From Arthrobacter glacialis (lineage in GTDB: Bacteria; Actinomycetota; Actinomycetes; Actinomycetales; Micrococcaceae), in the NCBI RefSeq assembly GCF_002909445.1, contig NZ_PPXC01000003.1, forward strand, positions 186,001 through 250,000: a stretch of DNA of 64,000 nucleotides. The letters are read 5' to 3'. Within the stretch, counting starts at the first letter, position 1; every line of letters starts with the position of its first letter. The notes beneath the pieces were generated by a model. The model worked only from the letters and a program-made list of their open reading frames with translations, was not told where the DNA came from and ran no database searches. Below, piece by piece: positions 54,127 to 63,058 of this stretch. The position numbers were made by a program, and so were the translations under genes.

Positions 54127-54830
54127 CAGTAATTCTGCAGTGGACTGCCCTGGCCGTCTGCTTGGCCTGCACCATCTGGCGTTCCCCCTCCCTGTTCGGG
54201 GGGCGCAACCGTGGGCTCTCATGGGCCTTCGCCTTGGCCACTGTCAGCGTTGCCCTGAGCCTGCCAGCAATTTACCTGCCAGTTGATGCCTTGCTTGGGG
54301 GCATAAACCTGGCAAATGTCCTGTTGCGGTTGAGTATTTTTGGGGTTTTCTTTCTCCTGACGTCCCGGGTAGCCGCCGCCTATAATTCCCCCTTGGCTCG
54401 GGCACTCATCCGGGGTCCCCTGGGCGTCGCTGTTTTAGCGGTGTGTTCGCTGGGCATTTGTGTCGCTTACTTCCTCGCCGATGTGGACGGCTCAAGTACG
54501 GGTCTGGTTGCCTTCACCAGCCAGCCTGAGATAGCTGCGTACATGTGGTTCGGCGTTGCGTACACCACCTACGCCTCTGCCTGCGTGGTGGTGGCGACAG
54601 CCAAGGCTGCCTTCTCCCGCAGACCCGCCATAGACCGGACCGCGGCTTTTTCCATGCTCGTCGGCTTCGCCCTTGTCTGTGCCACCGTGCCGCTGCGACT
54701 TCCACTGTGGAAAAACTGGCCGGCCGTTGACATCATGACCTTTGCCGCCATCTTGTTTGTCGCCGTCGGCCTGGTGCTGGTGTGGATCTCCTTCGGCCGA
54801 CGGCGGGTCCGCGGCGGACCGCGGGCCTAG
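54123..54830 (+). CDS. Seven-helix membrane protein of unknown function
   Basis: 235 residues from ATG 54123 (ATGA overlap with the HTH gene). Hydrophobic segments near 3-20, 35-53, 62-85, 98-118, 140-160, 172-192 and 202-222 give seven likely helices; there are few charged residues inside, and a basic tail GRRRVRGGPRA. It could be the membrane part of MAB_1171c-type 'putative transporters', though without their soluble C-terminal domain. With the HTH protein it may form a small sensing or defence-like unit. Confidence 0.6.
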   Translation: MTVILQWTALAVCLACTIWRSPSLFGGRNRGLSWAFALATVSVALSLPAIYLPVDALLGGINLANVLLRLSIFGVFFLLTSRVAAAYNSPLARALIRGPLGVAVLAVCSLGICVAYFLADVDGSSTGLVAFTSQPEIAAYMWFGVAYTTYASACVVVATAKAAFSRRPAIDRTAAFSMLVGFALVCATVPLRLPLWKNWPAVDIMTFAAILFVAVGLVLVWISFGRRRVRGGPRA

Positions 54831-55250
54831 CCTGCTGGGGTTTGCCACTCGAAATGATAAATGTGCACTTTTCCATTAGTTTCTGGCATACTAATGAATG
54901 TGTGAACAAAGCATGCCAATGTCTAGCTCACCAAATCTTTGGGGGTAGGTGGTGGTTCGGTTTAGTTACCGGGCCACCACTTAGTATTTAAGGACGTACG
55001 GGCATCGGAGATTGCGATTGCAAACAATCCCGCGGACGCTGTTGATCACTCCACTGGCGGCAGTCTGTAGGCCCCCCTGGCCCCCACCACGGCCACCAAC
55101 ATCGACTAGGCCGGGATCCCGACCCCATGGAGCAGGTAGGCCCTCCCATGGCATTTGATGGGTGCAGCGGTCTATGGAAGGGCTTGCCAGCGGCACCCTT
55201 TGTGCAGGAACTGATGGACGCTGGTATCCCAACACGGCGAAACCATGAAC
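54831..55250. other. Intergenic region left of the ssrA terminator
   Basis: No gene supported. The first part is AT-richer than its surroundings and has a perfect 7-bp inverted repeat CATTAGT/ACTAATG (54874-54880, 54890-54896) and a GTGGTGG...CCACCAC repeat (near 54951-54985). A frame from ATG 55149 reads AAPFVQELMDAGIPTRR and could be a fragment of an HTH gene, but it is too short to call. Regions behind ssrA are frequent integration sites. Confidence 0.35.
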
Positions 55251-55330
55251 ATATGCGCCAAACCCAGCACGAGTCCAACGCATAAACACGCATGCGCCAA
55301 ACCCAACACGAGTCCAACGCATAAGTTCAC
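55251..55330. repeat. Palindromic repeat cluster, family B, two 35-bp units
   Basis: Units at 55251-55285 and 55290-55324, in the same orientation, spaced by ACAC; flanked by ATGAAC on the left and GTTCAC (55325-55330) on the right. They match each other at 32 of 35 positions and fit the consensus of the rsgA-hisN cluster. Confidence 0.9.
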
Positions 55331-55357
55331 AAACCCGCGGCAACCGGCGTCGGGCAC

Positions 55358-55400
55358 AAAAAAGGACCCGCCCCCGCCACGAGGGCGGGGAACAGGTCCC
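55358..55400 (-). terminator. Intrinsic terminator of ssrA
   Basis: On the minus strand a GC-rich stem (GGGACC...GGGTCC with an inner CCCCGCC/GGCGGGG) is followed by TTTTTT (55363-55358). Confidence 0.95.
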
Positions 55401-55410
55401 AATAGGGATG

Positions 55411-55773
55411 TGGAGATGGGGAGAATTGAACTCCCGTCCGATGTTGCTTTGTCAGGGCTTCTCCGGGTGCAGTTTGCATCGGTTTTTCTCGGCCCCAGCT
55501 ATCTCGCAAACAAGTAGCTGCCAGGCCCAGTTGTATAAGAGTCCCCTAAGTGCCTACAACAAGAACTTAGAGCAGTGGCCCTCTAAATGACGCCAGGATC
55601 CGGGACGAGAGCATTCCCGGGCTGACGGACTGTCTTACTGCTTAGGCAGCAAGAGCGAAGTCAGTGCGATTTGATTCAGCACTTATGTTTTACAGAGATC
55701 GTTTACGAGTTAACCCTGTATCCTCGACCCGCTTCACCTGTCTCGACTAACACCGTCGAAACCGATCATCCCC
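55411..55773 (-). ncRNA. ssrA: Transfer-messenger RNA (tmRNA)
   Basis: 363 nt. The 5' end GGGGATGATCGGTTTCGACGG and the 3' T-arm GGGAGTTCAATTCTCCC with acceptor CATCTCCA pair as an alanine-type acceptor stem with the G3-U wobble needed for alanyl-tRNA synthetase. CCA is not fully encoded. The tag frame (55642-55680) encodes AESNRTDFALAA and a TAA stop. With SmpB, encoded 1.5 kb upstream, it rescues stalled ribosomes and marks proteins for degradation. Confidence 0.98.
55642..55680 (-). other. tmRNA tag-peptide reading frame
   Basis: GCT resume codon at 55680-55678 through TAA at 55644-55642; product AESNRTDFALAA. The LAA end is the usual degradation signal. Confidence 0.92.
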
Positions 55774-55879
55774 TATTGTTTTTTCAACCCGCGGTTGCAT
55801 CCTTGCGAAATTCACCGTGGTCTATCCATGCTAGCGCATTGCCCGGGGGTTTTATTCCCACAGTGCTAGTTAAACCGTG

Positions 55880-57148
55880 CTAGTTAAGAAGCCCCTTGTC
55901 CGCTTTCGCCGTCAGGACCACCAGCGCCGCTGCGTCCACCTTGGCGGCAAAGGCGGGATCGCCCTGTGCCGCCGTGAGCAGCCCGGCGTACATCTGCGGC
56001 AGCAGGGACTGATTGGTGCACAACGCCATGGTGCCCCCTGCTGCAAGGAAGTCAACGCCGCGTTGGGCCACGGGCACTGCGGAGACCTGAACGGCGTCGC
56101 AAATGTCATCGCTGACGATGATCCCCGCAAAGCCCAAGTCACCGCGCACCATGTCGGTGACAATGACGCTTGAGAACGGCGCCAAATTTGCGGCATCAAT
56201 CTTGGGATAGAGAGCGTTGGATACCATCAGCCACGGCACTCCGGCGTTCACAGCGGCACGGAACGGCTCAATGTAGGCGTCGTTGCGCACCGTGATGTCA
56301 TCGCTCACGCCGGCAGAAACGTCGGTGTTCAGGGTGACCCGGCCCAGCCCGGGGAAATGCTTGACGGTTGCTTGAACCCCCGCCGCAGCCATGCCCTGGG
56401 CGAAGGCCACGCCATGGCTCGCCACGAGGTCCGGGGTGTAGCCAAATTCGCGCCCAAACGCGCCGATGGGGGCGTTCTGAGGGGCAAATGCAGCGCTGGG
56501 CACTGTGTCCATGACTGGAGCCAAGTTCACGTTGACACCCACAGCGGCCAGTTGCTGCCCCCACGTGGTCGCCTCGGCCAGCAAGTCCGCCGCAGGCAAC
56601 TGCCCCTGCTCAATGGCTTGGGGCATGTCCGCAAAACCGGGGCCGCGCATGATCTGCACCAGGCCGCCCTCTTGGTCAGTGGCCACGAATGGTCTGGCCC
56701 CTGCCGTGCGCTCCCCGGAAATATGGCCCGCAATGTCAGCCACTTGGGCAGCAATCCCGGCTTGTCCGGCCGTGCTGCGCCCCTTCATGAACACATTGCC
56801 CACATACAAGGTTTCCACGGCGTAGCGCGAATCGGCGTCGGCTCCTGTCACGGGCGAGGACACCATCAGAACTTGGCCCACTTTTTGTTCCAGGCTCATG
56901 GCCGCCAACGTGGCACTGGCCGCTGCGCCGGATGGAGTGTTCGACGCCGGAGCCTGGCTTGGGCGCTGCGTTGGGGTTTCGGCAGTGCTTGCGGTGGGCG
57001 AGGCAACGGCCGTATCCGTTGCGCCGGGGTTCCCTGTGGGTCCGCGGTTTTGTGTGCCGCCATACAGCAGGGCAAAGGTCGCCACTAGGGCCACCACCAC
57101 CAGGCTGGTTCCGAGTATCCACCAGCGTTTTCCTCGCAGCGCCATCAC
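55880..57148 (-). CDS. Secreted or anchored GH3-family protein (NagZ/LpqI-like) without the acid-base histidine
   Basis: 422 residues from GTG 57148 (ATG 57145 is equally possible), after GAAAGG. An N-terminal membrane anchor or signal (~10-30), a Ser/Thr/Pro/Ala linker (~32-75), then a GH3 barrel: MSLEQKVGQVLMVSSP, VATDQEGGLVQIMRGPGF, VNVNLAPVMDTVP, VKHFPGLGR and the nucleophile Asp in GIIVSDDICDA. In the loop after KHFPGxG, where NagZ has D-S-H, this protein has N-T-D, so the catalytic dyad is not conserved. It may turn over peptidoglycan sugars or have another role. Confidence 0.87.
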   Translation of the reverse strand: MMALRGKRWWILGTSLVVVALVATFALLYGGTQNRGPTGNPGATDTAVASPTASTAETPTQRPSQAPASNTPSGAAASATLAAMSLEQKVGQVLMVSSPVTGADADSRYAVETLYVGNVFMKGRSTAGQAGIAAQVADIAGHISGERTAGARPFVATDQEGGLVQIMRGPGFADMPQAIEQGQLPAADLLAEATTWGQQLAAVGVNVNLAPVMDTVPSAAFAPQNAPIGAFGREFGYTPDLVASHGVAFAQGMAAAGVQATVKHFPGLGRVTLNTDVSAGVSDDITVRNDAYIEPFRAAVNAGVPWLMVSNALYPKIDAANLAPFSSVIVTDMVRGDLGFAGIIVSDDICDAVQVSAVPVAQRGVDFLAAGGTMALCTNQSLLPQMYAGLLTAAQGDPAFAAKVDAAALVVLTAKADKGLLN

Positions 57149-57239
57149 AATCTGCCTTTCGTAACAGAGGATGTTGCCTTTACCCTAGTGCAGCTGCCCT
57201 GATCTGGGGCCCGGCCCGGGCAAGTAAGTGGCGCGGGAA

Positions 57240-57710
57240 CTAGCTGCGGTTCTTCTCCCGCATGACCCGCTGGGCTTCACGGTTGTCCTGCTTTTCGCGG
57301 AGCGCGTGGCGTTTGTCGTACTCTTTCTTACCGCGGGCAATGGCAATTTCAATCTTGGCGCGGCCGTCCAAAAAGTACAGCTGCAACGGCACGATGGTGT
57401 AGCCGGATTCGCGAGTTTTGGAGGCAATCTTATCCAGCTCCTCACGATGCAACAGCAGCTTGCGCCGTCGCCGGGCCGTGTGGTTGGTCCAGCTCCCGTT
57501 GAGGTACTCAGGGATGTAGACGGCCTCAATCCACAATTCGTCATTGTAGAAGGTGCCAAATCCGTCAACCAGCGATGCCCTGCCCTCGCGCAACGACTTC
57601 ACCTCGGTGCCCATCAAGACCAGGCCGGCCTCGTAGGTGTCCATGATGTGGTAATCGTGCTGGGCCTTGCGGTTGGTGGCCACAACCTTACGGCCACTTT
57701 CTTTGGGCAC
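57240..57710 (-). CDS. smpB: SsrA-binding protein
   Basis: 156 residues from GTG 57710, six bases after GGAG. SmpB signatures: [31 protein letters not shown] begins the beta-barrel, AYIPEY-like region [24 protein letters not shown], and the basic C-terminal tail [17 protein letters not shown]. It delivers tmRNA to stalled ribosomes. Located 1.5 kb from ssrA on the same strand, with the GH3 gene between. Confidence 0.97.
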   Translation of the reverse strand: MPKESGRKVVATNRKAQHDYHIMDTYEAGLVLMGTEVKSLREGRASLVDGFGTFYNDELWIEAVYIPEYLNGSWTNHTARRRRKLLLHREELDKIASKTRESGYTIVPLQLYFLDGRAKIEIAIARGKKEYDKRHALREKQDNREAQRVMREKNRS

Positions 57711-57828
57711 AGCTGACTCCTCAGACTTAGGTTAAAACGAATGGTTCGTGCTCTGTCGCCGGCAACTTCTTGCTGGCGCGAAACCCCAGTGTAGCAACTA
57801 CCTGCCGGGGCAGTGCGGGCAACAGCGT

Positions 57829-59277
57829 TTAGAGCAGCCCCATGGGATCAACGGGAACTCCGTTGAGCCATGTTTCGAAGTGGGCGTGGCAGCCGGTGGA
57901 GTTTCCGGTGTTTCCGGAGTAAGCCACCAGCTGACCCGCACTGACCCGCTGTCCGGCTGAAACAACCACCGAAGCGTTGTGGTAGAAAACAGTCATCAAG
58001 GCATTGCCCTGGACCACGCCGTGGCTGATGTACAAAACATTTCCGCCACCGTAAACAACAGTTGTTTGTCCGGCAATCTTAACTGTTCCGTCGGCTGGGG
58101 CATAAACCGGAGTGCCACACTGGGCACCAAAATCAACACCCGTGTGATCGTAGTACCCGGTGCCATTGAAGTCAGCGGATCCCGGGGGAACCGGGCGATT
58201 TCTGGCAAAGGGTGAGGTGATGGGGATGTTGCCGGCAAATGGGTGGCGGAGCCCAAAAGCTGATGGGTTCCCGGGTGCCGGGGGAACGTAGGGCGGGGGC
58301 ACATAGCCGCCACCGCCGTTGCCCTGGTTGGCTGCCTGTTCGCGGGCTAGGCGTTCGGCTTCGGCCTTGGCGGCTGCTTGCGCGGCCTCAAGTTCCTTGC
58401 GCTGCATCTCGGCAATTTGGGCAGCCACGGCGTATTTCTCAGATTCAACAGCCTTGAGCTTGGCCTGGATGCGCGGCTTTTCGGCGGCCAACTTGGCATT
58501 CAACACGGCAGAATCGGCGATCAGCTTATCCACTGTTGCCTTTTGGGCGGCGGCGGCATCTCGTGCCACCTGCTCCGCGGCCAACGCAGCGTCAGCCTTC
58601 TGCTTCAGGTCCTTGATCTCAGCTTCAACGGCAACCAAGCGCGCCTGGGCGTTTTGATTGGTGGCCTTTTGTGCGCTCAGCTGCTCCAGGGCAGCCGTCT
58701 GGCTGCGCAGGGCCTGCTCCGCTAGGTCAATCGAGTTGGCAAGGTCAGTGGTGGATCCGGCACCCAGAATCAGGGTGAGGTTGGCCGGGAGGCCGCCAGC
58801 CTTGTAGGACTGGGCGGCAATTTGCCCGATCAATGCCTTGGTGGCGGTGGCCTTTTCGGCATCGGCAGCAATTTGTGCCGTGATCTTGTCCTTGCTTTGC
58901 TGGGCCAGGTCAATGCGGGCCGCCAAGGAACTGGACTCGGCAGCAGCAGCGCTGACACGATTCTGTGCTTCCGTCAGTGCTGCTTGGGCACCCGGCAGTT
59001 GGCCCTGGTACGTGACCAGGTCGGCAGCCGACTGGGCAATGCCCGAATCAACAAACTCCAAGGATGACTGCACATCCTGGGCTTGCTGCTCCAGGGCGGC
59101 AGCCTTGTCGTTGAGATCCTCGGCCTGTGCCGGCGGCACCAGTCCGAGCAGTCCCACAGCCAGCAGGACTGCGACTGCACCGCTGACACGGCGGAAAAGA
59201 GGGCGTGAGCGGGGGAGTTTAGACCCAAGTGGGGAGGATTCCACTGATCCAATTCCCCCGCTTGATTTCGAATTCAT
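57829..59277 (-). CDS. Secreted M23 peptidase with coiled coil (EnvC-like)
   Basis: 482 residues from ATG 59277, nine bases after GAGGAG. Signal peptide (~20-52, ending PPAQA), then a long Ala/Gln/Lys coiled coil (~55-310), a Gly/Pro linker, and a LytM/M23 domain (~340-482). Zinc ligands are His378 and Asp382 (DHTGVDFG) and His466 in HAHFE, with His464 as general base, so the enzyme should be active on peptidoglycan cross-links. The coiled coil plus position right after ftsE-ftsX suggests it is the hydrolase that FtsEX activates at the septum. Confidence 0.92.
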   Translation of the reverse strand: MNSKSSGGIGSVESSPLGSKLPRSRPLFRRVSGAVAVLLAVGLLGLVPPAQAEDLNDKAAALEQQAQDVQSSLEFVDSGIAQSAADLVTYQGQLPGAQAALTEAQNRVSAAAAESSSLAARIDLAQQSKDKITAQIAADAEKATATKALIGQIAAQSYKAGGLPANLTLILGAGSTTDLANSIDLAEQALRSQTAALEQLSAQKATNQNAQARLVAVEAEIKDLKQKADAALAAEQVARDAAAAQKATVDKLIADSAVLNAKLAAEKPRIQAKLKAVESEKYAVAAQIAEMQRKELEAAQAAAKAEAERLAREQAANQGNGGGGYVPPPYVPPAPGNPSAFGLRHPFAGNIPITSPFARNRPVPPGSADFNGTGYYDHTGVDFGAQCGTPVYAPADGTVKIAGQTTVVYGGGNVLYISHGVVQGNALMTVFYHNASVVVSAGQRVSAGQLVAYSGNTGNSTGCHAHFETWLNGVPVDPMGLL

Positions 59278-59354
59278 GCCGTATAGCTCCTCGAATTTTG
59301 CCACTAGAAACACCAGTCACACGAGCACCTTGAGTAACAAGGCCCCCACCCACC

Positions 59355-60269
59355 CTACACTTTCAGGTTCTTCCGCAGGGAAACAGCCGAGGCTACGCCG
59401 GCCAACACCACACCCAGCAGGATCAGGACCGGGTAGATCACCAACGCCTCACGGGCGGAAATGAACGGGGTCCCGGTGTTGGCGTCGGCAAGGTAGCCGC
59501 CCATAAAGAACACCACAATGGACCACACAGCCCCGGATGCCAACAAGGCACCAATCGTGGCGGCGATGACGCCTTCAAGCACAAAGGGCAGCTGGATCAC
59601 CGTCTTGGATGCCCCCACCAGGCGCATGATGTCGATCTCTCGCATGCGCGACTGGGCCGAAAGCCGAATCGTGGTGGCAATCAGCAAGGCGGCACAGATG
59701 ATCATCAGCCCTGCCACGCCCATGGCCACATAGGTGGCAATGTTCATCCATGAGAAAAGTTTCTCCAGGACCTTGCGCTGATCCACCACCGAATCCACTC
59801 CCGGCGTGGCCGAGAAGGTCTCGTTGATGATCTGGTACTTTTCCGGATCGTCCAACTTGATGCGGAACGAGGAGGGCAGGTTTCCTGCTTCCACCGAATC
59901 CACCATGGGCGAGTTGGCAAACTGCTCACGGAAGTGGGCCAGTGCCTCCTCCTGAGTTTCAAAGGTCCAGTTCTCGATGTACGGCTTCACAGCCGGTGAT
60001 TCGAGCATGCCCTCGATGGTGGCTTTTTGATCCGGTGTGACTGGCCCGGACACGCAGTTGGAGTTGGCCGGTATGTCAGTGCAGAGGTAGATGGTGACCT
60101 GAACCTTGTCATACCAGAAGCCCTTGAGCTGGCCGATCTGCATTTGCAACAGCCCGGCGGCGCCCACAAAGGTCAGCGACACAAATGTCACCAGGATCAC
60201 CGAAATGACCATTGTCAGGTTGCGGCGCAGGCCGCTGCCCAACTCGCTCATGATGAAAGCAAGTCTCAC
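59355..60269 (-). CDS. ftsX: Cell division ABC permease FtsX
   Basis: 304 residues. Helix 1 at ~20-42 (TMVISVILVTFVSLTFVGAAGLL), an extracellular domain (~45-170, with two Cys at DIPANSNC and CTDI), then three helices (~175-200, ~225-250, ~270-295), with the conserved ATTIRLSAQSRMREIDIMRLVGAS block. The start overlaps ftsE by 4 bp (ATGA). With FtsE it forms a complex that drives a peptidoglycan hydrolase rather than transport. Confidence 0.96.
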   Translation of the reverse strand: MRLAFIMSELGSGLRRNLTMVISVILVTFVSLTFVGAAGLLQMQIGQLKGFWYDKVQVTIYLCTDIPANSNCVSGPVTPDQKATIEGMLESPAVKPYIENWTFETQEEALAHFREQFANSPMVDSVEAGNLPSSFRIKLDDPEKYQIINETFSATPGVDSVVDQRKVLEKLFSWMNIATYVAMGVAGLMIICAALLIATTIRLSAQSRMREIDIMRLVGASKTVIQLPFVLEGVIAATIGALLASGAVWSIVVFFMGGYLADANTGTPFISAREALVIYPVLILLGVVLAGVASAVSLRKNLKV

Positions 60270-61183
60270 AGTTGGTCCTCAATCATAATGTTTGCAGTGC
60301 TTGTCTTCGGCTCATCCCCCAGCGGGAATTCCCGCTCACGCCTGCGTTCCAGCCGCGGCGGCATGGAGTCCGCGGCGGAGGCCCCGTCACCTGCGGCCGC
60401 CGCACTGACTGCGCGCTGGCGGCGGGTCTGGGGTTCGGCGTCGTCCTTCTTCACGGGCTCCGGGGCCGGAGCCGCACCTGCCACCGGGACAACCGGGATC
60501 ATGGAGGTGTACAAGGCTGCATGTTCATCTCGAACCACTTTGCCGTGCCGCAGCTCGATGACGCGCTTGCGCATGGAGTTCACGATGTCATCATCGTGGG
60601 TGGCCATGACGACGGTGGTGCCGTTTTGGTTGATCTTGTCCAGGATGTCCATGATGCCGGCGCTGGTGATGGGGTCCAGGTTGCCTGTGGGCTCATCGGC
60701 CAACAGAATGCCGGGCTGGTTCACAATGGCGCGGGCAATGGCCACGCGCTGCTGCTCACCACCGGAGAGCTCCGTGGGCTTGCGGTGGCCCTTGTCCGCC
60801 AGACCCACCAGTTCAAGCACACGTGGCACTTCGGTGCGGATGGCGGCGCGGGACTTGCCAAGCACCTGCATGGCGTAGGCCACGTTGGCGAAGACTGTCT
60901 TGGTTTGAATGAGGCGGAAGTCCTGGAACACCACGCCAATGCCGCGCCGGAACTTGGGTACACGCCAGCTGGGCACGTTCGCCACGTTCTGGCCGGCCAC
61001 ATAGACCTGCCCGTGCGGAGTCTTGTACTCGCGGAGCACCAGGCGCAGCAGCGTTGACTTGCCGGATCCCGAGGAGCCAACGAGGAACACAAACTCGCCG
61101 CGATCCACATCCAAGGAGACGTCGTCGAGCGCAGGCTTGGACTTGCGATCGTAAGCAATGCTCACATTTTCAAAACGAATCAT
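60266..61183 (-). CDS. ftsE: Cell division ATP-binding protein FtsE with long C-terminal tail
   Basis: 305 residues from ATG 61183 (MIRFENVSIAYDRK). Walker A GSSGSGKSTLLR, signature ELSGGEQQRVAIARAI, Walker B ILLADEPTGNLDP, H-loop ATHDDD. The ATPase ends near residue 225; another ~80 residues follow (APAPEPVKKDDAEPQTRRQR and onward), low-complexity and charged, absent from usual ~229-residue FtsE. Weak Shine-Dalgarno. A -10-like TATAGT (61275-61270) gives an ~80-nt leader. Confidence 0.95.
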   Translation of the reverse strand: MIRFENVSIAYDRKSKPALDDVSLDVDRGEFVFLVGSSGSGKSTLLRLVLREYKTPHGQVYVAGQNVANVPSWRVPKFRRGIGVVFQDFRLIQTKTVFANVAYAMQVLGKSRAAIRTEVPRVLELVGLADKGHRKPTELSGGEQQRVAIARAIVNQPGILLADEPTGNLDPITSAGIMDILDKINQNGTTVVMATHDDDIVNSMRKRVIELRHGKVVRDEHAALYTSMIPVVPVAGAAPAPEPVKKDDAEPQTRRQRAVSAAAAGDGASAADSMPPRLERRREREFPLGDEPKTSTANIMIEDQL

Positions 61184-61344
61184 GACTTTTTCGTTGCCCG
61201 CCCAGCGACGAATCGCTGGCATGCTGACGGCCGGGCAGAGGTTTGGGGGAAGAAACCGCCAGCATAACGACTATAGGCTCCATGTCCGATGATTGCTGTT
61301 TCCTAGCCGGTGTGTCGAGACTGGATCGTTACTGTTACCCGCCT

Positions 61345-61363
61345 GGCCCTGCGGTGCAGGGCC
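61345..61363 (-). terminator. Hairpin behind prfB
   Basis: GGCCCTGC (61345-61352) pairs with GCAGGGCC (61356-61363), 3-base loop, 14 bp after the prfB stop; no T-run. Confidence 0.55.
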
Positions 61364-61376
61364 CATCCTGAAGCAC

Positions 61377-62495
61377 CTATGCCTTCTCGGCGTTGCGGTT
61401 GTCGGCACGCCAGCGGATGCCGGCGTCGATGAAGTCGTCGATCTCGCCGTCGAGCACGGCGGCAGCGTTGCCAACTTCGTGTTCCGTGCGCAGGTCCTTG
61501 ACCATTTGGTAGGGGTTGAGCACGTAGGAGCGCATCTGGTCCCCCCACGACGCCTTCACATCCCCGGCCATGGCCTTCTTCGTGGCGTCTTCCTCAGCCT
61601 TTTTCAGCAGCAGCAGGCGCGATTGCAGCACACGCATGGCGGCGGCACGGTTTTGGATCTGCGACTTCTCATTCTGCATGGACACCACAGTGCCCGTGGG
61701 GAGGTGAGTCAGGCGCACGGCAGAGTCGGTGGTGTTCACGGACTGCCCGCCGGGGCCCGAGGACCGGAACACGTCTACGCGAATGTCGTTGTCGGGAATC
61801 TCGATGCTGTCCGTCGTCTCAATGAGCGGAATAACTTCAACGGCGGCAAAGGAGGTTTGGCGCCGGCCCTGGTTGTCGAAGGGGCTGATCCGGACCAGAC
61901 GGTGCGTGCCGGCTTCAACGCTCAAGGTGCCAAAGGCGTAGGGCGCCTTGACTTCAAAGGTGGCGGATTTGAGCCCGGCCTCTTCGGCATAGGAGGTGTC
62001 CAGAACGGCCGTGGGGTAGCCGTGGCGTTCGGCCCAGCGCAGGTACATGCGCAGCAACATTTGGGCAAAGTCTGCGGCGTCCACGCCACCGGCGCCGGAG
62101 CGGATGGTGATAACGGCTTCGCGCTCGTCGTACTCCCCCGCCAACAGGGTGACAATTTCCAAATCCTGCAGGGACTTTTGTAGCCCCGGGAGGTCTTTGG
62201 CCGCTTCGGCGAGAGAATCGGCGTCGCCCTCGTCCTGGGCCAGCTCAACCAAGACCTCAAGGTCATCGATCCGGGCTTCCAGGGTGCGCAACTTTTCAAG
62301 TTTTGACTGGGCATGGCTGAGCTTGGAGGTGACCTTCTGCGCCGCGGCGGGGTCATCCCACAGATTGGGTGAGCCAGCCTGGTCGGACAGATCCTCAATA
62401 TCCTCCAGGAGCTTCTCCACCTCGGAGACTTGCTCGATGGAGGTATAGGTTGCGCGTAACGCGCGGATCTCTGCGGGAAAATCGATCTCTGCCAT
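61377..62495 (-). CDS. prfB: Peptide chain release factor 2
   Basis: 372 residues from ATG 62495 ([13 protein letters not shown]). The stop-codon reading motif region is [16 protein letters not shown] (SPF type, so RF2), and the GGQ at 249-251 sits in [20 protein letters not shown]. It ends peptides at UGA and UAA. The frame is continuous: the programmed frameshift found in many other phyla is absent, as usual in actinobacteria. No Shine-Dalgarno, but a -10 TAGGCT lies eight bases before the ATG, so it is likely leaderless. Confidence 0.97.
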   Translation of the reverse strand: MAEIDFPAEIRALRATYTSIEQVSEVEKLLEDIEDLSDQAGSPNLWDDPAAAQKVTSKLSHAQSKLEKLRTLEARIDDLEVLVELAQDEGDADSLAEAAKDLPGLQKSLQDLEIVTLLAGEYDEREAVITIRSGAGGVDAADFAQMLLRMYLRWAERHGYPTAVLDTSYAEEAGLKSATFEVKAPYAFGTLSVEAGTHRLVRISPFDNQGRRQTSFAAVEVIPLIETTDSIEIPDNDIRVDVFRSSGPGGQSVNTTDSAVRLTHLPTGTVVSMQNEKSQIQNRAAAMRVLQSRLLLLKKAEEDATKKAMAGDVKASWGDQMRSYVLNPYQMVKDLRTEHEVGNAAAVLDGEIDDFIDAGIRWRADNRNAEKA

Positions 62496-62503
62496 GGTAT
62501 TCA

Positions 62504-62509
62504 AGCCTA
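62504..62509 (-). promoter_or_regulatory. -10 box TAGGCT of prfB
   Basis: Minus-strand TAGGCT (62509-62504) ends eight bases before ATG 62495, spacing expected for a leaderless start. Confidence 0.5.
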
Positions 62510-62551
62510 CGGCATACGCGGCGGTCTGGGCGGCGATCCCCTGTGCCGGTG

Positions 62552-63058
62552 TCACAGCAACAGATTGGCGCGGGCCGTGCTTGTCACCGTGATGGAGATG
62601 CCCTCAGGCACCAGAAAGTTGATGAACAGGGGATGCACGACGCCGGTGATGCTCACCTGCGCGGTTCGCCCGTCATCGGCCCCCGTGGCCGATTCAAGGA
62701 CAACGTTGCTGATCTGCTCCGGCTCCGGGATGCTGCCCAGGTAGTTTTGGGCCGCGGCAAGCACACCCTGGTTGGTGAGCAGCGTGCCCGGGTCGCTGCT
62801 GGCGCTGCCGCCGTTGAGCTCAAAGGTGTCAGCGGCTGCGAGCGCGGCACTGTCAGCCATGGAGAGCAATTTTTTCTGGCCGAGGTACAGGCTGCCGGCG
62901 GCGGACACCACCGTGACTATCAGCAGCGCCAGCAGGACGTAGCCAATCAGGAGCACCATGACCTGGCCTTCCGTGTTGCCGGCTTGCGCCGCCGCCCTGT
63001 CCGCCGCGGGTGCCGCGGGCGTGCTGGCCGGTGTGGGCGTTTTGTTTGGCGCCGTCAT
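62552..63058 (-). CDS. TadG-like pilus assembly protein
   Basis: 168 residues. A Pro/Ala-rich cytoplasmic N-terminus, then [21 protein letters not shown] (the TadE/TadG-like N-terminal helix, ~32-55) and [21 protein letters not shown], the characteristic segment after the helix. The rest is a small exported domain. Pseudopilin-like minor components of the Tad/Flp system sit in the membrane at the pilus base. Its start overlaps the previous gene by 4 bp. Last gene of the pilus operon. Confidence 0.82.
   Translation of the reverse strand: MTAPNKTPTPASTPAAPAADRAAAQAGNTEGQVMVLLIGYVLLALLIVTVVSAAGSLYLGQKKLLSMADSAALAAADTFELNGGSASSDPGTLLTNQGVLAAAQNYLGSIPEPEQISNVVLESATGADDGRTAQVSITGVVHPLFINFLVPEGISITVTSTARANLLL

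Noticed and set aside
55411-55440. ssrA 3' end as a current attachment site with a duplicated copy
   Set aside because: I looked for a second copy of the T-arm/acceptor sequence (GGGAGTTCAATTCTCCC and CATCTCCA) in the window and found none, and no integrase gene is visible.
62400-62495. Programmed frameshift in prfB
   Set aside because: The reading frame is continuous from the ATG to the GGQ domain; there is no in-frame UGA with the slippery CTTTGA context.
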